Notes under the pieces: generated by a model
Told to the model about the DNA's origin: nothing
What the model saw: only the letters and a program-made list of their open reading frames with translations
Databases searched by the model: none
Made by a program: the position numbers and the translations under genes
Shown: positions 51,324 to 60,162 of the stretch, piece after piece
Numbering within the stretch: the stretch's first letter is position 1
Layout: each line of letters starts with the position of its first letter
Assembly: GCF_004345645.1 (NCBI RefSeq)
Contig: NZ_SLWS01000010.1
Coordinates: forward strand, 248,001-312,000
Length of the DNA stretch: 64,000 bases
Origin: Actinocrispum wychmicini
GTDB taxonomy: Bacteria; Actinomycetota; Actinomycetes; Mycobacteriales; Pseudonocardiaceae
Direction: 5' to 3'

Positions 51324-54300
51324 GTGACCCGTTCACCGGTCGAGCGGCGGGGGGAGGATGGCGTGGACCTTCCTATGGTGCCGTTGGTCATTTCGGCGAA
51401 GACGCAGGCCGCTGTGGCCGGGCAAGCCACTCGGTTGCTGTCCTGTTTGGGTGAGACCAAGGAGGACTTGGGGTACTCGTTGGCGTGTCGGACCTCCTTC
51501 GACCACCGGGCTGTGGTGTTCGGGGCCGGGATGGTGGACCTCGAACACGGGCTCACCGAGTTGGGGCGGGGCGAGAACGCGCCCGGGTTGGTACGCGGAA
51601 CCGGACGGTTCGCCGGGTCGACCGCGTTCCTGTTCAGCGGCGACGGTGGTTCCGGTGTGGGGTACGAACTTTACGACGCCTACCCGGTGTTCGCCGCCGC
51701 TGTCGACGCGGTCCAGGAGCAGTTCGATGACCTGACACCGGAATCGGTGGTGTTCGCGCTTGAGGTCGCGCTGTACCGGTTGTTGGAGTCGTGGGATGTG
51801 CGACCGGACTTTATCGCTGGGTGCGGGGTGGGGGAGATCGCGGCCGCGCATGTCGCTGGGGTGCTTGCGATCGAGGACGCGTGCGCGTTGGTGGCCGATG
51901 CGGAGGCCGAGGTCGAGTTCCGTCCCGCGGTTGTTCCCATAGTGTCCACCGTGACCGGTGCCGCGGCTGATCAGATCGTCTCGGCGCGGCAGCCGGCGAG
52001 GTTCACCGACGCCGTCGAGTACATGGCCGCCCAGGGAGTTACCCGGTTCCTGGCGGTGGGGCCGGATTCCCTGCTGGCTGAGATGGCCAAGGACGTTGTC
52101 GAGTACGCCGTGGTGGTGTCGGCCATGCGAAGGGACCGGCCTGAGGTGGCGACGCTGCTCGGCGCGGTCAGCCAGCTGTACGTGACCGGGGTGGACGTCG
52201 ACTGGAAGGCGTACTTCGCCGAGTCCGGCGCGCGGCTGGTCGAGCTGCCGACGTACCCGTACGGGACCACGGCGTCGGATGACCACGCTGGGCTGTCGGT
52301 CGACTCTCTAACAGTGTTAGAGACACCGAACCGGTTGGCCGGGGCAACCGGAATGACGCTCGCGGCGACTTCGGTATACGACCATCCCACGGTCCGGGAC
52401 GTCGCCGCTCACATCGAAGGCGCTGGAGAACCGATGCCGGTGGACCTGAACGGGGATCACGACCCGATCGTGGTCGTGGCGATGAGCTGCCGCTATCCGG
52501 GCGGTGTCATGACACCTGAAGAGTTGTGGCGGATGGTCGCCGACGGTGTGGACGTGATGTCCGCGCTGCCGACCGACCGCGGCTGGGTGGACGGCCCGTA
52601 CCCGGACGCCGGCGGGTTCCTCTACGACGCGGCCGACTTCGACGCGGGCTTCTTCGGGATCTCGCCGCGGGAGGCCGTCGAGATGGACCCGCAGCAACGG
52701 CTGCTGCTGGAGACGTCCTGGGAGGCGTTCGAACGCGCCGGCATCGACCCGGCGACGCTCAAGGGCAGCCCGACCGGCGTGTTCGCGGGCGTGATGTACC
52801 ACGACTACGGCGGCGGCACGGCTGGCAGCGTGGTGTCCGGACGTATCTCGTACACGTTCGGTTTCGAAGGGCCGGCGGTCACGGTTGACACCGCGTGCTC
52901 GTCGTCACTCGTCGCGCTGCACCTGGCGGCACAGGCGCTGCGCGGCGGCGAGTGCACGTTCGCGCTGGTCGGCGGGGTCACGGTGATGGCGACCCCGGAC
53001 AACTTCCTGTACTTCGGCCAGCAGGGCGGGCTCGCGCCGGACGGCCGGTGCAAGCCGTTCGCCGCGGCCGCCAACGGGACCGGATGGTCGGAAGGCGTCG
53101 GTGTGCTGCTTGTCGAGCGCCTGTCGGACGCGCGCAGCAACGGCCACCCTGTGCTGGCGGTCGTCCGGGGGTCGGCGATCAACCAGGACGGCGCGTCCAA
53201 CGGCATGACCGCGCCGAACGGGCCGGCCCAGCAGCGAGTCATCCGGCAGGCACTGGCCAACGCCGGACTGTCCACAGCGGACGTCGACGTGGTCGAGGCG
53301 CACGGCACCGGGACCCCCCTCGGCGACCCGGTGGAGGCGTTGGCCCTGCAGGCGACCTACGGCCAGGGCGGCGAGCCGGTGTGGCTCGGCTCGGTCAAGT
53401 CCAACATGGGGCACACCCAGGCCGCGGCCGGGGTCGCCGGGGTGATCAAGATGATCATGGCGATGCGGCACGGCGTGATGCCGCGGACCCTGCACGTGGA
53501 CCGGCCGAGCCCGGACGTCGACTGGTCCGTGGGGAGCGTCCGGCTGCTCACCGAGCAACGTGAGTGGTCCGGCCCGATCCGCCGCGCGGCGATCTCGTCG
53601 TTCGGCCTGAGCGGGACGAACGCGCACGTCATCATCGAGCACGTCGCCGAGGTGCCCACGAAGTCCCGGTCGGTGCCGATCGTCCCGTGGGTGATCTCGG
53701 CGAGGACCCCGGCCGCCCTCGCCGACCAGGCCGCTCGACTCAAGTCCTATGTGGAGCAAAGGACCGATCTGGCCCCGGCCGATATCGGGTTCGCCCTGGC
53801 CACGACCCGCAAGGCGTTCGAGTACCGGGCGACCGTGGTCGGCGACCGCGGCAAGCTCATCCGAGGGCTGGGGCTCCTTGCCCGCGGCGAGTCCGGACAG
53901 TCCTTGGTGCGCGGCAAGAAGTCCACCGGCAAGACGGCGCTCCTGTTCACGGGTCAAGGTGCCCAGCGGTTAGGGATGGGGCGGGAACTGCACGAGACGT
54001 ACCCGGTGTTCGCCGAGGCGTTCGACGCGGTCGTGGCCGAGCTCGACAAGCGACTGGACCTGCCGCTGCGCGGGGTCTTCTGGGGCGCGGACGAGGACCT
54101 GGCGCGCCAGACCGAGTTCGTCCAAACCGGACTGTTCGCGGTCGAGGTGGCGTTGTACCGGTTGCTGGAGTCGTGGGGGATCAAGCCGGACTTCCTGGCG
54201 GGACACTCGTTCGGCGACATCGCCGCCGCGCACGTCGCCGGGGTGTTGTCGCTTGTGGACGCGTGCCGGCTGGTGGCTTCGCGTGGCCGTCTGATGCAGG

Positions 54301-57254
54301 CTTTGCCGGCAGGCGGCGCGATGGTCGCGATCCAGGCGACCGAGGAGGAAGTCGCGCAACTGGTGACCGACAAGGTGAGCGTCGCCGCGGTGAACGGGCC
54401 GAACTCCGTTGTGGTGTCCGGTGTCGAGGACGTGGTCGTGGAGATCGCCGCCCGGTTCGCCGCGCAGGGCCGGCGGACCGAACGGCTGCGGGTGTCGCAC
54501 GCGTTCCACTCGTCGCTGATGGAGCCGATGCTGGCGGACTTCCAGGTCGTCGCCGAGAGCGTGACCTACCACGAGCCCTCGATTCCTTTGGTGTCCACAG
54601 GGGACGCTGACTACTGGGTTGGGCACGTGCGGCGGCCGGTGCGGTTCATGGACGACGTACGGTGGCTCGCGGCCCAAGGCGTGACCCGGTTCGTGGAGGT
54701 CGGGCCGGACGCGGTGCTGACCTGGCAGGCCGAGCGGTGCCTGGAGACCGAGGCTGTCCTGGTGCCGTTGCAACGGGAGAACCGGCCCGAGGCGATGGCA
54801 CTGGTCACCGCCGTCGGGCAGCTGTACGCGTCGGGTATGGACGTGGACTGGGCCGCGTTCTTCGCCGGCGCGCAGCGAGTGGACCTGCCGACATACGCGT
54901 TCCAACGGCAGCGTTACTGGATGGACGCACCCGCCGCCCCCGCACCGCTGCACCCGTTCGTGACGGCCATGGTGCCGGCGCTTGATTCGGACGCGGTCAC
55001 GTTCACCGGAGTGCTCGACGGCCAGTCGTGGCTCGCCGACCACGTGATCCAGGGCGAGGCGATGCTGCCCGGGACGGCATTCGTCGACCTGGCGATCTGG
55101 GCGGGCGACCAGGTCGGGTCGTCGATGATCGACGAGCTGACCCTGCACGCGCCCCTGGTCGTCAACAGTCAGGCGGTGCAGATCGTGGTCGGCGCGCTCG
55201 AGGACGACCGCCGGACCGTGCAGATCTACGCCCGCTCCGACGACAGGTGGACGCTGCACGCGAGCGGACTGCTGGCCGCCGGCACGGACGCACTGTTCGA
55301 CCTGACCGAATGGCCGCCGCCGGGTGCGCAGCCCCTCCTTGTCTCCTACCCGGACCTGCGCGAGCACGGATACGCCTACGGGCCGGCATTTCAGGCCGTG
55401 CGGGCCGCATGGGCACGCGCAGGGGAACTGTTCGCCGAGGTCGTGCTACCGGACGGCGTCGATGTGCGTGGGTTCGGCATCCATCCCGTGTTGCTGGACG
55501 CCGCCCTGCACGTCGCCCTCGGTCCGGACACCCGGGTGCCGTTCGAGTGGCGTGGCGTGTCCCTGCACGCCGGCGGCATGACGGCGGTTCGGGTCCGGAT
55601 CGCGGGCAACCGGATCGAGATCGCCGACGAGTCCGGCCTGCCGGTGCTGTCCGTGCGATCGCTCGCGGCCCGGCCGATGCGGACTGTCGGCACGTATCGG
55701 GTCGAGTGGACGCCGGTCGCCACGACCGACGCGGAACTGACCGACACCGCGGTGTACGAGGTCTGGTCACCGGACGGGCCGGTCCCGATGGCCGTCCGGA
55801 CGCTTTACGACGAGGTCGACGCGGCCCTCACGGACTGGGTTCTGGAGCCCGACTCCGGTCGGCTGGTCGTCGTCACCCGGAACGCGGTGTCCACTGAGGA
55901 CGGTGAGGGGGTGGACGTGCGGCAGGCGCCGGTGTGGGGACTCGTCCGGGCCGTCGAGGCCGCGAACCCGGGCCGGTTCATGCTCGTCGACACCGACCGG
56001 ACCACGGCGTCCGAGGAGGCGTTGGCCGGCGCGGTCGCGGCGGACCAACCGGAGGTGGCGATCCGTGCCGGCGAGGTCCGGGTGCCGCGACTGGTTGAGA
56101 CGGCGGGTGCCGCGCGGGAGTGGGCCGGGACGGTCCTGATCACCGGCGGCACGGGCGGCATCGGCGCGGCGCTGGCCCGGCACTTGGTCGCCGCGCACGG
56201 TGTGCGGTCGCTGGTGTTGGCCAGCCGGCGTGGGATCGACAGTCCCGGCGCGGCCGCCCTCCGGACAGAACTCGGCAGGCTTGGCGCCACGGTCCGGATC
56301 GTGGCGTGTGACGTGTCCACTAAGGACCAACTGGCCGAGCTGCTCGCGGATCACCCGGTGTCGTCGGTCATCCACGCCGCCGGTGTCGCCGAGGGTGACG
56401 CCATGGCGCCGAAGGTCGAAGGCGCCTGGCATCTGCACGAGCTGACCAGGGATCTCGACCTGACCGCGTTCGTGCTCGTGTCGTCGGCGAGCGGGATGTT
56501 CCCGGTCCCCGGACAGGAGGAGTACGCGGCGGCGAACGTGTTCATGGACGCCCTGGCCGCGCAGCGCCGCGCGCAGGGCCTGCCCGCGACCTCGTTGGCG
56601 TACGGCCTGTGGGACATCGACACGCCGATAAGCCGGGCGCTGCAAGGCATGCCCACGCTGTCGGTCGCCGAAGGTCTGCGGGCCTTCGACATCGCGAGCG
56701 AGGCGCTTGTCGTCGCGATGGCAGGGCCCGTTCCGACGCGGAAGAAGATCACCAGGACCGGCCCGAGGCTGCGCGAGCGGGTGGCCGGACTGGCCACGGA
56801 CCAACGGGAACGGATCATCCTGGATGTCGTACGCGGTCACGTCGCCCAGGTGCTCGGATACGCCTCAGGCGCGTCCATCGACCCGGACCAGGCGTTCCAC
56901 CAGCTCGGGTTCGACTCGGCCGCGTGCGTCGAACTCCGCGACCAGCTGAACCACGCGACCGGCCTGAGACTGCCCGTGACCCTCACCGTCGACCATCCGA
57001 ACACCCAGGCCGTGACCGACCTGATCGCGGCCGAACTCGCTGGCCAGGACCACGCCCTGCTGACCGAACTGGACCGGCTGGAAACAGTTCTGGAATCCGC
57101 GACCATGGACAAGGCGGAGTATGCCGAAGTGGTCCGGCGGCTCCGCGTGATCGCCGCCAGATATGTCGAACCGGCGGACGCCCTGGTCACCGAAAAGGAC
57201 ATCGAATCGGCCACCGCGAGCGAGATCCTGAAGATCCTCGACCAGGAGCTGTGA
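51324..57254 (+). CDS. type I polyketide synthase PKS2: [AT0-ACP remnant] - [KS-AT-DH-KR*-ACP]
   Basis: A 1976-residue PKS from GTG 51324. It has no N-terminal docking domain or KS: it begins in the KS-AT linker (PLVISAKTQAA) and runs into a shortened AT whose GHSxG is GCGVG (Gly168 in place of Ser) and which lacks HAFH. A half ACP follows: the second half with S328 (SVDSLTVLE) is present, but the first helix is missing. The second module is fuller: KS C525 with intact HGTGT, AT S962 (GHSFGD) with HAFH (malonyl type), DH H1240/D1392, KR with TGGTGGIG and Y1734 but about 12 residues lost after HAAGV (the stereo-determining loop), and ACP S1865. The C-terminus has helices ending SATASEILKILDQEL, a class I docking domain matching the coiled N-terminus of PKS3. 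TTA codons lie at 52317 and 53970. Confidence 0.92.
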   Translation: MTRSPVERRGEDGVDLPMVPLVISAKTQAAVAGQATRLLSCLGETKEDLGYSLACRTSFDHRAVVFGAGMVDLEHGLTELGRGENAPGLVRGTGRFAGSTAFLFSGDGGSGVGYELYDAYPVFAAAVDAVQEQFDDLTPESVVFALEVALYRLLESWDVRPDFIAGCGVGEIAAAHVAGVLAIEDACALVADAEAEVEFRPAVVPIVSTVTGAAADQIVSARQPARFTDAVEYMAAQGVTRFLAVGPDSLLAEMAKDVVEYAVVVSAMRRDRPEVATLLGAVSQLYVTGVDVDWKAYFAESGARLVELPTYPYGTTASDDHAGLSVDSLTVLETPNRLAGATGMTLAATSVYDHPTVRDVAAHIEGAGEPMPVDLNGDHDPIVVVAMSCRYPGGVMTPEELWRMVADGVDVMSALPTDRGWVDGPYPDAGGFLYDAADFDAGFFGISPREAVEMDPQQRLLLETSWEAFERAGIDPATLKGSPTGVFAGVMYHDYGGGTAGSVVSGRISYTFGFEGPAVTVDTACSSSLVALHLAAQALRGGECTFALVGGVTVMATPDNFLYFGQQGGLAPDGRCKPFAAAANGTGWSEGVGVLLVERLSDARSNGHPVLAVVRGSAINQDGASNGMTAPNGPAQQRVIRQALANAGLSTADVDVVEAHGTGTPLGDPVEALALQATYGQGGEPVWLGSVKSNMGHTQAAAGVAGVIKMIMAMRHGVMPRTLHVDRPSPDVDWSVGSVRLLTEQREWSGPIRRAAISSFGLSGTNAHVIIEHVAEVPTKSRSVPIVPWVISARTPAALADQAARLKSYVEQRTDLAPADIGFALATTRKAFEYRATVVGDRGKLIRGLGLLARGESGQSLVRGKKSTGKTALLFTGQGAQRLGMGRELHETYPVFAEAFDAVVAELDKRLDLPLRGVFWGADEDLARQTEFVQTGLFAVEVALYRLLESWGIKPDFLAGHSFGDIAAAHVAGVLSLVDACRLVASRGRLMQALPAGGAMVAIQATEEEVAQLVTDKVSVAAVNGPNSVVVSGVEDVVVEIAARFAAQGRRTERLRVSHAFHSSLMEPMLADFQVVAESVTYHEPSIPLVSTGDADYWVGHVRRPVRFMDDVRWLAAQGVTRFVEVGPDAVLTWQAERCLETEAVLVPLQRENRPEAMALVTAVGQLYASGMDVDWAAFFAGAQRVDLPTYAFQRQRYWMDAPAAPAPLHPFVTAMVPALDSDAVTFTGVLDGQSWLADHVIQGEAMLPGTAFVDLAIWAGDQVGSSMIDELTLHAPLVVNSQAVQIVVGALEDDRRTVQIYARSDDRWTLHASGLLAAGTDALFDLTEWPPPGAQPLLVSYPDLREHGYAYGPAFQAVRAAWARAGELFAEVVLPDGVDVRGFGIHPVLLDAALHVALGPDTRVPFEWRGVSLHAGGMTAVRVRIAGNRIEIADESGLPVLSVRSLAARPMRTVGTYRVEWTPVATTDAELTDTAVYEVWSPDGPVPMAVRTLYDEVDAALTDWVLEPDSGRLVVVTRNAVSTEDGEGVDVRQAPVWGLVRAVEAANPGRFMLVDTDRTTASEEALAGAVAADQPEVAIRAGEVRVPRLVETAGAAREWAGTVLITGGTGGIGAALARHLVAAHGVRSLVLASRRGIDSPGAAALRTELGRLGATVRIVACDVSTKDQLAELLADHPVSSVIHAAGVAEGDAMAPKVEGAWHLHELTRDLDLTAFVLVSSASGMFPVPGQEEYAAANVFMDALAAQRRAQGLPATSLAYGLWDIDTPISRALQGMPTLSVAEGLRAFDIASEALVVAMAGPVPTRKKITRTGPRLRERVAGLATDQRERIILDVVRGHVAQVLGYASGASIDPDQAFHQLGFDSAACVELRDQLNHATGLRLPVTLTVDHPNTQAVTDLIAAELAGQDHALLTELDRLETVLESATMDKAEYAEVVRRLRVIAARYVEPADALVTEKDIESATASEILKILDQEL
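52306..52322 (+). repeat. second copy of the ACP-site palindrome
   Basis: CTCTAACAGTGTTAGAG at the truncated ACP of PKS2 differs from the copy at 46026 by one base in the centre, while flanking DNA on both sides is clearly different. It encodes part of DSLTVLE and contains a TTA codon (52317). Confidence 0.7.
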
Positions 57255-57272
57255 ATGAGAAACTCCTGCTAG

Positions 57273-57287
57273 GGGTATGAGAAATTC
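57273..57287. promoter_or_regulatory. shared motif upstream of PKS3
   Basis: GGGTATGAGAAATTC lies about 155 bases upstream of the PKS3 start and matches the site at 25854 in 14 of 15 bases. It is preceded by CTAGGG, forming CTAGGGGTAT as at 37289. A half copy (ATGAGAAACTCC at 57254) lies just before it. The 188-base gap 57255 to 57442 holds no gene. Confidence 0.4.
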
Positions 57288-57442
57288 ACGAGGTCGGGCT
57301 CGCATCAAGGGTGACTAAGGGTTGGCGCTGTCTGGGGCCTTCAGTAACTTGGGAACTGGTACTCGGGGTGCCTGGTTCTCCCGGTTTTATCACACATTCT
57401 CCGGAGCCGGCATTTTCTCGATAGGCGAGGGGAAGTGGTCGC

Positions 57443-60037
57443 GTGAGCGGCGAGGACGTGCTTCTCAAATACCTCAAGCGAGCCACTGTCGACCTGTTGG
57501 ACACCCGGAAGCGACTGGCCGAGGCGGAACGCCGCGACGAGCCGGTCGTGATCGTCGCGATGAGCTGCCGCTATCCCGGCGCGAGCTCACCCGAGGCACT
57601 GTGGGACCTGCTCGTCGCCGGTGGCGACGCGGTGTCCGACTTCCCGACCGACCGCGGCTGGAACGTGACCGGTCGCGGCGGTTTCCTGTACGACGCCGGC
57701 GACTTCGACCCCGCGTTCTTCGGCATCCCGCCCCGCGAAGCCAGGACGATGGACCCGCAGCAACGGCTGTTGCTGGAGCTGGCCTGGGAAACCGTCGAAC
57801 GGGCTGGAATCAATCCATTGGCGCTCAAGGGAACCGAGACCGGCGTTTACGCGGGCGTGACGCACCACGACTACGCGGTCGGCCACGAGCCCGGCAGCAT
57901 GGTCACCGGTCGAGTCGCGCACACCCTGGGCCTGCAAGGCCCGGCCATCTCGGTGGACACCGCGTGTTCGTCCTCTTTGGTCGCACTGCACCTGGCCGCG
58001 CGGGCGGTACGCGCGGGCGAGTGCACGCTCGCGTTGGCCGGCGGCGTGGCCGTGATGGCGACCCCAGAGATGTACACGTACATGGACAAACAAGGCGGTT
58101 TGGCGGCGGACGGCCGGTGCAAGGCGTTCTCGGCCGACGCGGACGGCATGGGGTGTTCCGAGGGCGCCGGGATGGTGCTGGTGGAGCGGCTGTCGGACGC
58201 GCGCCGCAACGGCCACCCGATCCTCGCGGTCGTCAGCGGCTCCGCGGTGAACTCCGACGGCGCGTCCACCGGGCTGGCCCAGGAACGGGTGATCCGCAGG
58301 GCACTTCTCGACGCCAAACTGTCCACTGAGGACGTGGACGCGGTTGAGGCACACGGCGGCGGGACCCGGCTGGGCGACTCGGTCGAAGCCGATGCGGTGC
58401 TCGCGACCTACGGCCAGGACCGGGACCACCCGCTGTGGCTCGGGTCGGTCAAGTCCAACCTCGGCCACACCCAGGCCGCCGGCGGGATCGCGGGGGTGAT
58501 CAAGATGGTCCAGGCGATGGGCCGCGAGGAGCTGCCGAGGACGCTGCACGCCGACTCGCCGAACCCGCGCGTCGACTGGACGAAGGGGAACGTCCGGCTG
58601 CTGACCGAGAACCAGCCGTGGCCCCGCGACGGCCGCCCCCGCCGAGCCGGGGTGTCCGCGTTCGGGATCAGCGGCACGAACGCCCACGTCATCCTGGCGG
58701 AGGCGCCGGCCGGGCATCCGCAACCCTGCCGTAGCCGGCTGTCCGTGGTGCCATGGGTGATCTCCGCGCGGACACCGCGGGCATTGGCCGCGCAAGCCGA
58801 GCAGTTGCTGCCGTTGGTGGATCTGCCCGCAGTCGATGTGGGGTTCTCGTTGGCCACTTCGCGGGCGGTGTTCGAACATCGCGCGGCCGTCGTCGGCGGC
58901 TTCGAGCAGGGCTTGACGGCGTTGGCGGGTGGCCGGCCCGCGTCGAACGTCGTCCTCGGGTCGGGGCGGCCGGGGCCGACCGCGTTCCTGTTCACCGGCG
59001 AAGGCCCGCAGCGACTGGGTATGGGACGTGAACTGTACGGCCTGTTCCCGGTGTTCGAGGCGGCGTTCGACAGTGTCGTCGCCGAGTTGGACACCCACCT
59101 GGGGTGCTCGCTGCGGGACGTCATCTGGGGCGAGGACGAGGACCTGCTGCACCAGACCCGGTTCACCCAGGCCGGCGTGTTCGCCGTCGAAGTGGCCCTG
59201 TACCGGTTGGTGGAGTCGTGGGGCCTCCGCCCGGACTACGTGACTGGGCACTCGTTGGGCGAGCTCACGGCCGCGCACGTGGCCGGCGTGCTGTCACTGC
59301 CGGACGCGGCGAAGCTGGTGGCCGCGCGCGGCACATTGATGCAGGCGCTGCCCGCCGCCGGAACGATGGTCGCGGTGCGTGCGTCCGAAGAGGACGTTCT
59401 GCCGCATGTGACCGACGAGGTGAACATCGCGGCCGTGAACAGCGCGGACTCCGTTGTGCTGTCGGGTGTACCGGACGCGGTCGACGAAGTGGCCGCGAAG
59501 TTCGAGCAGACACACCGGCTGCGGATCTCGCACGCTTCGAATTCGGCGTTGGTCGAGCCCATGCTCGACGAGTACCGGCGGGTCGCGCAGACCGTGCGGT
59601 ACGCGCGGACCCAGATCCCCATGGTGTCCACAGTGACCGGTGCCCGGTCGGAGAGCATGACCATCCCCGAGTACTGGGTGTGGAACGTCCGGCAGACGGT
59701 CAGGTTCGCGGACGCGCTGCGCCGGCTGGTCGAGGCCGGTGTCACGACGTTCGTCGAGGTCGGCCCCGACCAGGCGGTGTGCGCGAACGGGCCTGCCGAG
59801 GGAACGTTCATTCCGCTTCAGCGTGACTCGGATGAGGAGCGCGCGATCATGACCGCGCTCGCCACCGCGCATGTGGCGGGTGTCCGGGTCGACTGGGCGA
59901 AGGTCTTCGCCGGCGCCAGGCAGGTGGACCTGCCCACGTATCCGTTCCAGCGCAAGCGTTACTGGATCGGTGCCGGGCCCAGTGAGGCGACCGACGAGGA
60001 GCTGTTCGCGGCCCTGGACGAGCTGGGGATCCGTTGA
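57443..60037 (+). CDS. type I polyketide synthase PKS3: KS - AT (dead), no ACP
   Basis: An 864-residue protein from GTG 57443 (GGGGAAG upstream). It has a coiled N-terminal docking domain (LLKYLKRATVDLLDTRKRLAEAE), a KS with C175 but a 6-residue deletion after DGAS and HGGGT instead of HGTGT, and an AT with GHSLGE (S604). Where the AT should read HAFHS it reads HASNS, so the catalytic His is Asn700, and the N-terminal GQGAQ is GEGPQ. There is no DH, KR or ACP; the protein ends straight after the AT with EATDEELFAALDELGIR, a C-terminal docking-type tail. An internal deletion of the rest of the module would explain this. It could still act as a KS partner for PKS4 in trans. Confidence 0.9.
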   Translation: MSGEDVLLKYLKRATVDLLDTRKRLAEAERRDEPVVIVAMSCRYPGASSPEALWDLLVAGGDAVSDFPTDRGWNVTGRGGFLYDAGDFDPAFFGIPPREARTMDPQQRLLLELAWETVERAGINPLALKGTETGVYAGVTHHDYAVGHEPGSMVTGRVAHTLGLQGPAISVDTACSSSLVALHLAARAVRAGECTLALAGGVAVMATPEMYTYMDKQGGLAADGRCKAFSADADGMGCSEGAGMVLVERLSDARRNGHPILAVVSGSAVNSDGASTGLAQERVIRRALLDAKLSTEDVDAVEAHGGGTRLGDSVEADAVLATYGQDRDHPLWLGSVKSNLGHTQAAGGIAGVIKMVQAMGREELPRTLHADSPNPRVDWTKGNVRLLTENQPWPRDGRPRRAGVSAFGISGTNAHVILAEAPAGHPQPCRSRLSVVPWVISARTPRALAAQAEQLLPLVDLPAVDVGFSLATSRAVFEHRAAVVGGFEQGLTALAGGRPASNVVLGSGRPGPTAFLFTGEGPQRLGMGRELYGLFPVFEAAFDSVVAELDTHLGCSLRDVIWGEDEDLLHQTRFTQAGVFAVEVALYRLVESWGLRPDYVTGHSLGELTAAHVAGVLSLPDAAKLVAARGTLMQALPAAGTMVAVRASEEDVLPHVTDEVNIAAVNSADSVVLSGVPDAVDEVAAKFEQTHRLRISHASNSALVEPMLDEYRRVAQTVRYARTQIPMVSTVTGARSESMTIPEYWVWNVRQTVRFADALRRLVEAGVTTFVEVGPDQAVCANGPAEGTFIPLQRDSDEERAIMTALATAHVAGVRVDWAKVFAGARQVDLPTYPFQRKRYWIGAGPSEATDEELFAALDELGIR

Positions 60038-60038
60038 G

Positions 60039-60143
60039 ATGGCCACCGCGGACAAGCTCAGGCGCGCTGTCGAAGACATGGTCCACGACCACCCCACTCC
60101 CTTGCGGCTCGCGCGGTTCCTCCGCGGGCGGACACGGCCCTAA
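60039..60143 (+). CDS. small open frame between PKS3 and PKS4
   Basis: A 34-residue frame whose ATG lies 1 base after the PKS3 stop (TGAGATG), which allows coupled translation. The peptide is basic and helical (KLRRAVEDMVHDHPTPLRLARFLRGR). It faintly resembles a PKS docking helix but matches no family. It may be a real small subunit, a remnant of a deleted PKS part, or chance. Confidence 0.35.
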   Translation: MATADKLRRAVEDMVHDHPTPLRLARFLRGRTRP

Positions 60144-60162
60144 GGACTCCGGAGACGAACAC

